From Elymus sibiricus (taxonomy: Eukaryota > Streptophyta > Magnoliopsida > Poales > Poaceae): 64,000 nucleotides of DNA. Shown here in pieces: positions 35,471-45,811 of the stretch. The notes below the pieces were generated by a model, which made no database searches, was not told the DNA's origin, and saw only the letters and a list, made by a program, of their open reading frames with translations. Made by a program: the position numbers and the translations under genes. The stretch spans positions 414,637,409-414,701,408 of the forward strand of contig CM077667.1 in the NCBI GenBank assembly GCA_039707655.1, given 5' to 3'. How positions within the stretch are numbered: the first letter of the stretch is position 1; each line of letters opens with the position of its first letter.

Positions 35471-36241
35471 TGTGGCTTACGGGCCCACATCTCAATCGGG
35501 TGGTATTAGGATCTTTTATTCCTCGTCTATACTCTGGGTTCTGATCTCTCTTCTCTTTCGGGTTAAAGATTTTGCTAACTCTAACATTAGGTTCTCATGA
35601 TCACATCCACCGGAGAGTTGCTTTTTCGACAATTGTTTCCTTTGAAGTTATGATACACACACTGTCATTTGACATCTTGAATCTCCTTGTTACAGATGCA
35701 TCCCGCTAGGCAGATCGTTCGTCTGACTTTGGCTATCGATACGACTGGGTTCCCGACCATTCTGGTCAACCTCTTGATCAGGCTGGGATATCGCTGGTAC
35801 CCCGAGTACACTGTTTACGAGGACTACCGCAAGTTCAACCAGCAACAGTATGAAGCTGAGATGGTTATTTGGGATCGGCGGGACGCTCCATCACTGAGCT
35901 GCACACCTTTCGTGGCATTGGAGTGACCGTTGACATGGCAGTACAGGATGCTGCCTATGCGGCTGTTGTTCGTCTCCGTGCAGCGAACCCCTGCTTGGAG
36001 GAGACGGCATTCAGATACATCCCATATGTTCCTGCTAGAGTTGATACTGCAGCCGACGCTGAGGTCTACACCCCTTTCGTGCGGCAGCGCAACGACCGAT
36101 CCGACACTGCTGTCTGCACCCCCTACGTGAGTCATCGTTACGACCCACGGGTTCTGGTTCGATACACTGAGGCACTAGATCGCACTGTCCGAGCTCTTAA
36201 TGTCGAGCTATACGCCACCCGTACTCGTCTTTATGAGCCAG
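35471..36241 (+). pseudogene. T leader and first copy of the upstream ORF, cut by G5
   Basis: It matches 44519-45291. The upstream ORF starts at ATG 35696 and runs HPARQIVRLTL, GYRWYPEYTVYED and MVIWDRRD. A single-base loss near 35884 (in the GGGAC run) shifts the frame, which then stays open with AANPCLEETAFRYIPYVP to the G5 boundary. The second copy at 44747 has its own, different base losses, so each lesion is private to one copy. The function is discussed at 44747. Confidence 0.7.
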
Positions 36242-37821
36242 TAACGTGGCTTGAGACTACGTCGGTATTTCCCCAAAGAGGAAGGGATGATGCAGCACAG
36301 CGACGGTAAGTATTTCCCTCAGTTATGAAACCAAGGTTATCGAACCAGTAGGAGGATGACCACCACCCAATAAGCACCACCTGCACACAAACAACAAATA
36401 CTTGCAACACGACGCGAAAGAGAGGTTGTCGATCTCTCTACGGTAATAAGATAGATTAGGTAGTGATAGATAGGAGAAATGGATCTCTGAAGAACACAAA
36501 TAAAAAGAGTAAACATGCAGCAATATACTTTTGGGTTTTTGGTTTTGTAGATCTGAAAACAAAGATTGCAAAAACGTAGATCGGAAAGCAATATGATGGA
36601 AAAGTAGACCCGGGGGCCGTAGGGTTCACTAGTGGCTTCTCTCATGAGTATAGCACACGGTGGGTGAACAAATTACTGTTGGGAAATTGATAGAAAGTCG
36701 AATAGTCATGATGATATCCAAGTTGATGATCATTATATAGGCATCACGTCCAAGATAGATAGACCGACTCCTGCCTGCATCTACCTCTATTACTCCACAC
36801 ATCGACCGCTATCCAGCATGCATCTAGTGTATTAAGTTCATGAAAAAACGGAGTAATGCAATAAGAACGATGACATGATGTAGACAAGATCTATTCATGT
36901 AGGAATAGACCCCATCTTGTTATCCTTAATAGCAACGATACATGCGTGTCTTGCTGCCCCTTCTGTCACTGGGAAAGAACACTGCAAGATTGGACCCATC
37001 ACAAAGCACCTCTTCCCATGGCAAGAAAAATCGATCTAGTCAGCCTAACTAAACCAAAGATTCGGAGAAGAAATACGAGGCTATAAGTAATCATGCATAT
37101 AAGAGATCAAAGAAGACTCAAAATAATATTCATGGATAGAAACTGATCATGAACTCAAAATTCATCGGATCCCAACAAACACACGGCAAAAGTTTCATCA
37201 AATAGATCTCCGAGAGACCATTGTATTGAGAATCATAAGAGAGAGAGAGAGAGAGGACGCCATCTAGGTACTGCCTACGGACCCGTAGGTCTTTGGTGGA
37301 CTACTCAGGCATCATCGGAGAGGCACCTATGAGGAAGAAGAACCCCTCCGTGATGGTGTTTAGATTGGATCTCTCGGTTCTGGAACTTGCGGCGGCTGGA
37401 ATTGTGTTTCATCGACTCTCATAGGGTTTTTGGAATATTTGGGAATTTATAGGCATCAGAGGCGGTGCGGAAGGGGGCCGAGGAGGGCACAACCCATCAG
37501 GGCGCGCCGGGGCCCCCCTGGCGCGCGCTGGTGGGTTGTGGTCTCCACGGCCCACCTCTCCGGCAGTTCTTTGGCCCACTGGGTGTCTTCTGGTCCAGAA
37601 AAAATCTCCAAAAAGTTTCGTCGCGATTGGACTCCGTTTGGTATTGATTTTCTGCAAAGTAAAAAGCAAGCAAAAACAGCAACTGGCACTTTGGCACTAT
37701 GTCAATAGGTTAGTCCCAAAAAATGATATAAAGTTATTATAAAATGATTGTAAAACATCTAAGAATGATAATATAACAGCATGGAACAAGCAAAAATTAT
37801 AGATATGTTGGAGACGTATCA
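36242..37821 (-). repeat. G5 3' LTR
   Basis: It reads TAACGTGGCTTGAG (TG changed to TA) to GAGACGTATCA. The GA microsatellite of the 5' LTR is shorter here (37240-37252). Minus-strand TATAAATTCCC is at about 37441-37451. Confidence 0.88.
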
Positions 37822-37859
37822 GCATCCCCAAGCTTAATTCCTACTCGTCCTCGAGTAGG
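37822..37859 (-). other. G5 polypurine tract and adjacent hairpin
   Basis: In the element's sense the tract is AAGCTTGGGGATGC, abutting the LTR start TGATACG. Upstream of it is CCTACTCG-AGGA-CGAGTAGG, a perfect 8-bp stem with a 4-base loop (37840-37859). The tract primes plus-strand DNA synthesis. Confidence 0.8.
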
Positions 37860-40308
37860 TAAATGATAAAAACAGAATTTTTGATGTGGAATGCTGCCTA
37901 ACATGTTCATCTCATTCTTTTCTTTTGTATAGCATGGACATTTGGACTTATAATGATTCAAAGCAATAGTCTAGTTTTAACATAACGACTTCAATACTCA
38001 AGCATGTCAAGAAGCAACCATGTCTTTCAAAATATCAACACTAAAGAAAGTTATCCCTAGCCCATCATGCTCAATCATTGATCCATTCATGAAACACACT
38101 CAAATATTAGCTATGCCCAATGCTCAAGTACGATCATAGTGCCCCCTAGTTGGTGCTTATAAGAGAAGATGGAGACTCAAAGCAAAAAATAAAAATTGCA
38201 TAAAGTAAAAGATAGGCCCTTCGCAGAGGGGAGTAGGGATTTGTAGAGGTGCCGGAGCTCAAGTTTTAAATTGAGAGAGAAAAAATATTTTGGGTGGCAT
38301 GCTTTTCCTGTCAACGAAAACGACAAAGTAGCTCACAATACTTTCCATGCTAGATATATCATAAGCGGTTCCCAAACAGAAAATAAAGTTTATTCCTTTT
38401 TCCACCAAACTTTCACTTTCCATGGCGGGCCGTATCCACGGTTGCCTTCCATACCAACACTCTCCAAGGAATTTATTATTTAACAACATAAAGTAAATAT
38501 TTTTTTCTTTTTCATTTCGGGAATGGGCATCCCTATTACCGCCGCACTCTCGTGCAATGACAAGTGAACAAACACTCATCTTGAGAATAACACATCTAGC
38601 ATGGAAAAATATTGGACACTCCCCACCGTTTCATGAGCGGTACGGGCACACAAAAGAGAAAATTTATTTTGAAAATTTAGAGATGACACATACAAATTTG
38701 CTTGGAACGGCATGGAAATACCGCATATAGGTAGGTATGGTGGACTCATAAGGCAAAACTTGGTTTAAGGATTTTGGATGCACAAGTAGTATTTCTACTT
38801 AGTACAAATGAAGGCTAGCAAAAAGATTGGGAAGCAAACAAACCAAGAAACGAAAATTCACATAAGTGAGCATTGAACATAACTAACACCGAATAATGCA
38901 CCACAAGTAGGATGTTACTTCATTGCATAACTATTGACTTTCGTGCATGCATAGGGAATCACAAACCTTAACACCAATATTCCTACTAAGCATAATTACT
39001 CACTAACATGACTCACATATTACTATCATCATGTTTAAAAACTATTACAAAGAATCAAGTTTTAATTTGTCCAATGATCTTCATGAATTTTTTTATTATA
39101 TCCTCCTTGGATATCTATCACTTTGGGACTTGTTTCATATATTGCCATTGCTTTTTGGCAAGCTCAAACAAATTTAAGTGAAGCACATGAGCATAAAGAT
39201 TTCGTCTCTCAAAAAGGTATAAGTGAAGCATGAGAGGATTTCTTCAAAATTTACTAACTCTCAAATTAATCTAAGTGAAGCATGAGAGTATTTCTACAAA
39301 AATTTCCAAGCACACCGTGCTCAAAAAGATATAAGTGAAGCACTAGAGCAATTCTATAGCTCAAAAAAATGAAGTGAAGCACATAGAGCAATTCTAACAA
39401 ATCAGAGCATGATTTTGGCTTTCTCAAATAGGTGTGTACAGCAAAGATACAAAGGAAAAACTAACAAACAAAACAAGCAAAGATACAAGACGCTCCAAGC
39501 AAAACTCATGATATGTGACAAATAAAAATATAGCTCCAATTAAAATACCGATGGTCGTTAGAAGAAAGAGGGGATGCCACTCGGGGGCATCCTAAAGCTT
39601 AGTTGCTTGTTTCTCTTTGGATATATCTTGGGGGTGTGGTAGCATCCCCAATCTTAGGCTTTTTATCACTCCTTATTCCTTCATCCATCGTGATCTCACC
39701 CAAAACTTGAAAACTTCAATCACACAAAACTCAACAAAATCTTCGTGAGATCCGTTAGTATAATAAAGCAAATCACTACTTTAGGTATTGTTGCAAACCC
39801 ATTCATATTTTATTATTGCATTATACCTACTGTATTTTAACTTTACCATGGCTCATACCCTTCAATATAACCCATAGATTCATCAAAACAAGCCCACAAT
39901 GCAACGAAAACAGAATCTGTCTTAAACAAAACAGTCTGTAGTAATCTGTACTCTACCCATACTTATGTAACTCTAAAAATTCTGAAAAGTTAGGACAATG
40001 TAAGGAATTTGTATAGAAACACTATGTTAAAATTTCAGCTCAAGATCACGTTCCAGAAAAAAAAATCATATACTGGACGCAAAGTTTCTGTTTCAGATTC
40101 AGCATCACTTCTACTCATCCTATGAATCATCCTAAAGGCTTTACTTGGCACAAACACTAAATAAACCATAAAAACACAATCATAACAAAGGCATAATTCT
40201 GTCAACACTCAAAAACAGAAAGGAAAAAGCAAAAAATTATTTATTCATTGGGTTGCCTCCCAACAAGCGCTATCGTTTTACGCTCCTAGCTAGGCATAAT
40301 GGATAGAT
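37860..40308 (-). other. G5 3' non-coding internal region with spaced repeats
   Basis: There is no RT, RNase H or integrase frame in 2.4 kb. Five copies of CTCAAA-N(5-7)-AAGTGAAGCA(C/T)...GAG lie between 39163 and 39390. Two polypurine-like tracts are at 39587 and 39642. The segment 39855-40308 is also present in G4 at 54084-54544. Confidence 0.75.
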
Positions 40309-42388
40309 TCAAGTATTGTCATCCTTGGTTTTGGATCCATAGGATTCTCTCATGATTGATTCATATGGTGGCTTAATTCTTGTTCTAGGGAAGTGTTCCA
40401 TACCCTTTCTCAAGGGAAATTGAAAACGAATATTGCCTTCTTTCATATCAATCACGGCACCTATAGTGCGTAAAAACGGTCTACCAAGTATAATGGGACA
40501 AGATGGATTGCAATCAATATCAAGCACAATAAAATCAATAGGCACATAGTTCCTATTTGCAAGAATAAGAACATCATTCATTCTTCCCAAAGGCTTTTTA
40601 ATAGTAGAATCCGCCAAGTGCAAATTAAGAGAACATTCTTCAATATTGGCAAGACCAAGCACATCACATAGAGATTTCGGAATCATGTAAACACTAGCAC
40701 CCAAATCACACAAAGCAAAGCATTCATAATTTTTAATCTTGACCTTAATGGTAGGCTCCCACTCATCATGTAATTTTCTAGGAATAGAAATCTCCAATTC
40801 CAACTTTTCTTCAAAAGATTTCATCATGGCATCAACGATATGTTTAGTAAAAGCTTTATTTTGCTCATAAGCATGGGGTGAATTCAACATGGATTGCAAC
40901 AAATAAATACACTCAATCAAAGAGCAACTATCATAATTAAAGTCTTTGCAATCCAAGATAGTGGGCACATCACTAGTTAAAGTTTTAACCTCTTCAAACC
41001 CACTTTTATCAAAAAATTCGTCAAGATTTTCACCCTCCCAATTATTGGGACGCCTTCTAGCTAAAGTTGACTCTACTTCAGTCCCTTCATTATCAATTTT
41101 AACATTACTAAATAAGGAATCAATAGAAGAAACACCAATCACTTTAAGATCTTAATCTTTTTACGAAGGCAATCACTAGAAAACGATTTCTCTAAGATTT
41201 CTCTTTTAACTCTAAGCATAGCGGTTCTTTCTTAATTTCGTCCATAGAGACATATAAAGCTTTAATAGATTCATCAATCTTAGGCACAAAAGCTTTCAAC
41301 TTGAGATTTTCAACATCATGAGAAATTCTATCAATGCTTCTAGACATATCATCAATCTTATTCAACTTTTCCTCTATCGTAGTATTGAAAGCCTTTTGCG
41401 CATTGATAAATTCTTTAATATTACTCTCAAGATCACAGGTGTTCCTATTATTATTGTAGGAAGAATTACCATAGGAATTACCATAATTATTAGAGGAATT
41501 TCCAGGAAAAGGCCTAGGATTAAAATTACCTCTATAAGCATTGTTATTGAAATTGTTTCCCGAGACAAAATTCACATCTACTGAATCACTATTTTGCTCA
41601 ATCAAGGTAGACAAAGGCACATCATTAAGATCAATAGGAGCATTTTTACTAGCAACCAATTTCATCAAAGCATCAACTTTATCACTCAAAGTACTAATTT
41701 GCTCTACCGAATTAACTTTTTTACTAGTAGGTGCTCTTTCGGTATGCCATTGAGAATAATTAGCCATGATATTATCTAGCAATTTAGTAGCTTCACCCAA
41801 AGTAATCTCCATAAAAGTACCACCCGCGGCGGAATCTAAAAGATTTCTAGAGACAAAATTCAATCCCGCATAAAAAATTTGTATGATCATCCAAAGATTT
41901 AAACCATGAGTAGGACAATTTCTTAGCATCAACTTCATTCTTTCCCAAGATTGTGCAACATGCTCATGCTCAAGTTGCTTAAAATTCATGATTTGCATCC
42001 TAAGGGAATAATTTTCGCGGGCAGAAAATACTTAGTGATAAAATCATCCTTGCACTTATTCCAAGAATCGATACTATTGCGAGGCAAAGAGGAAAACCAA
42101 ATTTTTGCACGATCCCGCAAGGAGAAAGGAAATAGTTTCAACTTCACAATATCATTGTCTGCATATTTTTTTGTTTTGCATATCACACAATTCTATGGAC
42201 GTGTTTAGATGGGACGCGGCATCCTCATTAGAATTACCAGCAAATTGATCTTTCATGACAAGATTCAACAAAGCGGCATTAATATCACAAGACTCCGCAC
42301 TAGTGGAGGGAGGAGCAATAGGAGTACTAATAAAATCATTGTTATTAGTATTGGAAAAATCACACAACTTGGTGTTCTCTTGAGTCAT
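40309..42388 (-). pseudogene. G5 gag-protease remnant
   Basis: Gag starts MTQENTKLCDF at 42388, matching G3 gag, with frame changes near 42170 and 41995 and again before 41142. Gag motifs include FPFSLRDRAKIWFSSLP, EHVAQSWERMKLML, GGTFMEITLGEATKLL and an Asn/Tyr/Gly-rich end. The protease part (41142-40309, 277 codons open) has CFALCDLGASVYMIPKSLCDV with DLGA, and SCPIILGRPFLRTIGAVID. The protein then ends as in G1 and G3. Breaks make a full product impossible, but the domains are clear. Confidence 0.87.
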
Positions 42389-42616
42389 CGTGACTACGCA
42401 AACAAGATTGCAAACAAGGAAGAGATCCGGCAAGAAAAAGGCAAACGAAGAAGAGGGCGAATAAAACGGCAAATTGGTGAAGTGGGGGAGAGGAAAACGA
42501 GAGGCAAATGGCAAATAATGTAATTGCAAGGAGATGAGATTTGTGATTAGGAACCTGGTAGATGATGGTGGAGTCCCCTCGGCACCTATGATAGGCACGT
42601 AGAAGAGACCGCTTCC

Positions 42617-42634
42617 TCCCCGGCAACGGCGCCA
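42617..42634 (-). other. G5 primer-binding site (tRNA-Asp, perfect)
   Basis: TCCCCGGCAACGGCGCCA in plus sense equals the 3' end of plant tRNA-Asp over 18 bases. It lies 10 bp from the 5' LTR. Confidence 0.88.
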
Positions 42635-42644
42635 GAAATTCCTT

Positions 42645-43640
42645 TGACGTGGCTTGAGACTGCGTCGGTATTTCCCCAAAGAGGAAGGGATGATGCAGCA
42701 CAGCGACGGTAAGTATTTCCCTCAGTTATGAAACCAAGGTTATCGAACCAGTAGGAGGATCACCACCACCCAATAAGCAGCACCTGCACACAAACAACAA
42801 ATACTTGCAACCCGACGCGAAAGAGAGGTTGCCAATCTCTCTACGGTAATAAGATAGATTAGGTAGTGATAGATAGGAGAGATAGATCTCTCAAGAACAC
42901 AAATAAAAAGAGTAAATATGCAGCAATATATTTTTGGGTTTTTGGTTTTGTAGATCTGAAAACAAAGATTGCAAAAACGTAGATCGGAAAGCAATATGAT
43001 GGAAAAGTAGACCCGGGGGCCGTAGGGTTCACTAGTGGCTTCTCTCATGAGTATAGCGCACGGTGGGTGAACAAATTACTGTTGGGCAATTGATAGAAAG
43101 TCGAATAGTCATGATGATATCCAAGGCGATGATCATTATATAGGCATCACGTCCAAGATAGATAGACCGACTCCTGCCTGCATCTACCTCTATTACTCCA
43201 CACATCGATCGCTATCCAGCATGTATCTAGTGTATTAAGCTCATGAAAAAACGGAGTAATGCAATAAGAACAATGACATGATGTAGACAAGATCTATTCA
43301 TGTAGGAATAGACCCCATCTTGTTATCCTTAATAGCAACGATACATGCATGGTTCACTGCCCCTTCTGTTACTGGGAGAGGACACCGCAAGATCGAACCC
43401 ATCACAAAGCACCTCTTCCCATGGCAAGAAAAATCGATCTAGTCGGCCTAACTAAACCAAAGATTCAGAGAAGAAATACGAGGCTATAAGTAATCATGCA
43501 TATAAGAGATCAAATAAGACTCAAATAATATTCATGGATAGAAACTGATCATGAACTCAAAATTCATCGGATCCCAACAAACACACCGCAAAAGTTTACA
43601 TCAAATAGATCTCCGAGAGACCATTGTATTGAGAATCATA

Positions 43641-43677
<37 letters not shown>

Positions 43678-44239
43678 GCCATCTAGCTACTGCCTTCGGA
43701 CCCGTAGGTCTATGGTGGACTACTCACGCATCATCGGAGAGGCACCTATGAGGAAGATGAACCCCTCCATGATGGTGTTTAGATTGGATCTTGCGGTTCT
43801 GGAACTTGCGGCGGCTGGAATTGTGTTTCGTTGACTCTCCTAGGGTTTTTGGAATATTTGGGAATTTATAGGCATCAGAGGCGGTGCGGAAGGGGGCCGA
43901 GGAGGGCACAACCCATCAGGGCGCGTCGGGGCCCCCTAGCGCGCCCTGGTGGGTTGTGGTCTCCACGGCCCACCTCTCCGGCAGTTCTTTGGCCCACTGG
44001 GTGTCTTCTGGTCCAGAAAAAATCTCCAAAAAGTTTCGTCGCGATTGGACTCCGTTTGGTATTGATTTTTTGCGAAGTAAAAAACAAGCAAAAACAGCAA
44101 CTGGCACTTTGGCACTATGTCAATAGGTTAGTCCCAAAAGATGATATAAAGTTGTTATAAAATGATTGTAAAACATCCAAGAATGATAATATAACGGCAT
44201 GGAACAAACAAAAATTATAGATACGTTGGAGACGTATCA
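42645..44239 (-). repeat. G5 5' LTR, with (GA)n microsatellite
   Basis: It reads TGACGTGGCTTGAG to GAGACGTATCA. A GA run of about 15 units is at 43643-43674, longer than in the 3' LTR. Confidence 0.88.
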
Positions 44240-44486
44240 GGCTGCTAGCCTTCTTAAGGCAAAACTTGTTTAACTTATGTTTGTACTCAGATATTATTTG
44301 CTTCCGCTGACTTGTTGAATTTGAGCTTATGTATTCGAGCCCTCGAGGCCCCTGGCTTGTAATATGAAGCTTGTATGACTTTATTTGTGTCTAGAGTTAT
44401 GTTGTGATATCTTCCAGTGAGTCCCTAATCTTGGTCGTACTCATTTGTGTGTATGATTAGCGTACGGTCAAATTGGGGGCGTCACA
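44240..44486 (+). repeat. T LTR, last 247 bp (second copy)
   Basis: GCTAGCCTTCTTAAGGC to GGGGGCGTCACA matches 53840-54083. It is the true LTR/leader junction of the coding T copy. Confidence 0.87.
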
Positions 44487-44489
44487 AGT

Positions 44490-44502
44490 TGGTATCAGAG
44501 CC
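44490..44502 (+). other. T primer-binding site (initiator tRNA-Met)
   Basis: TGGTATCAGAGCC, the standard primer site of many plant gypsy and copia elements, lies 3 bp after the LTR end. Confidence 0.9.
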
Positions 44503-44746
44503 AGGTTTCGATCCTGAGACCTGTGGGTTATGGGCCCACATCTCAATCGGGTGGTATTAGGATCTTTTATTCCTCATCTATACTCTGGGTTCTGATCTCT
44601 CTTCTCTTTTGGGTTAAAGATTTTGCTAACTCTAACATTAGGTTCTCGTGATCATATCCACCGGAGAGTTGATTTTTTGACAATTGTTTCCTTTGAAGTT
44701 ATGATACACACACTGTCATTTGACATCTTGAATCTCCTTGTTACAG

Positions 44747-45383
44747 ATGCGTCCCGCTAGGCAGATCGTTCGTCTGACTTTGGCTGTCGATATGACTGGG
44801 TTCCGACCATTCTGGTCAACCTCTTGATCGGGCTGGGATATCGCTGGTACCCCGAGTACACTGTTTACGAGGACTACCGTGAGTTCAACCAGCAACAGTA
44901 TGAAGCTAAGATGGTTATCTGGGATCGGCGGGACCGCTCCATCACTGAGCCGCACACCTTTCGTGGCATTGGAGTGACCGTTGAGATGGCAGTACAGGAT
45001 GCTACCTATACGGCTATTGTTCGCTCCGTGCAGCGAACCCCTGCTTGGAGGAGACGGCGTTCAGATACATCCCGTATGTTCCTGCCGGAGTTGATACTGC
45101 AGCCGACGCTGAGGTCTACATCCCTTTCGTGCGGCAGCGCAATGACCGATCCTACACTGCTGTCTGCACCCCCTACGTGAGTCGTCGTTACGACCCACAG
45201 GTTCTGGTTCAGTACACTGAGGTACTGGATCGCACTGTCCAAGCTCTTAATGTCGAGCTATACGCCACCCGTACTCGTCTTTATGAGGCTATGGAGCATT
45301 TGTTGCCAGCAGTCCGTGCGGGGATACATCCGGAGTACATCCTTTACCCGCGCCGGACAGAGTTTCCACCAGGTCTTGAGTAG
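44747..45383 (+). pseudogene. T upstream ORF: possible dsRNA-binding-like protein before gag
   Basis: The frame starts at ATG 44747, directly after a splice-acceptor-like CTTGTTACAG, and ends at TAG 45381. Two single-base losses (near 44803, and near 45023 against copy 1) break it; counting these it spans about 212 codons. After the TAG the frame stays open for 75 codons to TAA 45609, so the TAG may itself be new. The visible order is GYRWYPEYTVYED, FNQQQYEAKMVI, TFRGIGVTVEMAVQDATYTAIV, then a polar part and a helix-like VLDRTVQALNVELYATRTRLYE. The first three match the P-x-Y / beta-strand / GxG-plus-helix layout of double-stranded-RNA-binding domains. That is a pattern-based inference with no alignment. 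Gag starts 430 bp downstream. Confidence 0.55.
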
Positions 45384-45811
45384 CCTATTGTTGGAGGTCG
45401 CACTCCTACACGTGGACCTACGCTCCCCGCTCAGGACCAGATTCTACATCAGAGTGTTCATGTGATGCAGAATCCTGCCCCTAGGTTTAACATTCAGGGC
45501 CACGTGCAGTTCCCTGGCTTCAGTCGTTGTCCCCAATGTTGTTGTAGCTTATCGCTATGTCCCGTTGTTGTATCTCTCTACCGCGTGCCTGCGTGCCGCC
45601 TAGTTGTCTAAGTTATTCTCATGCCGGACCTATCGTCTATTTTGTAACAGACTTATGGTTTGTAATAGACCTATGTATGGATCTGTATGTTGAATTTGAA
45701 CTACTATGTCATAGCTATTGCACTTCCTTCTTTGTGCAATTTACTTCATGAATGATTCATTGTCTTTGCAATTGCCCGATGCTAAACTACCACTGTTAAA
45801 TTTTTGACAAA

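Larger units (their letters stand above)
36242..44239 (-). mobile_element. G5: gypsy gag-protease element inside T
   Basis: The 3' LTR is 36242-37821, the internal region 37822-42644 and the 5' LTR 42645-44239, all reading on the minus strand. LTRs are about 1.6 kb and very similar. The flanking five bases are GCCAG and GGCTG, so there is no target duplication. The left flank is T internal sequence and the right flank is T LTR sequence, which points to recombination after insertion. Coding content is gag and protease only. Confidence 0.88.

Noticed and set aside
42617..42634. Possible tRNA-Asp gene
   Set aside because: Only the last 18 bases of the tRNA are matched, exactly at the LTR edge, so it is a primer-binding site.
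43643..43674. GA run as a regulatory GAGA element
   Set aside because: It is a microsatellite whose length differs between the two LTRs of G5; slippage explains it.
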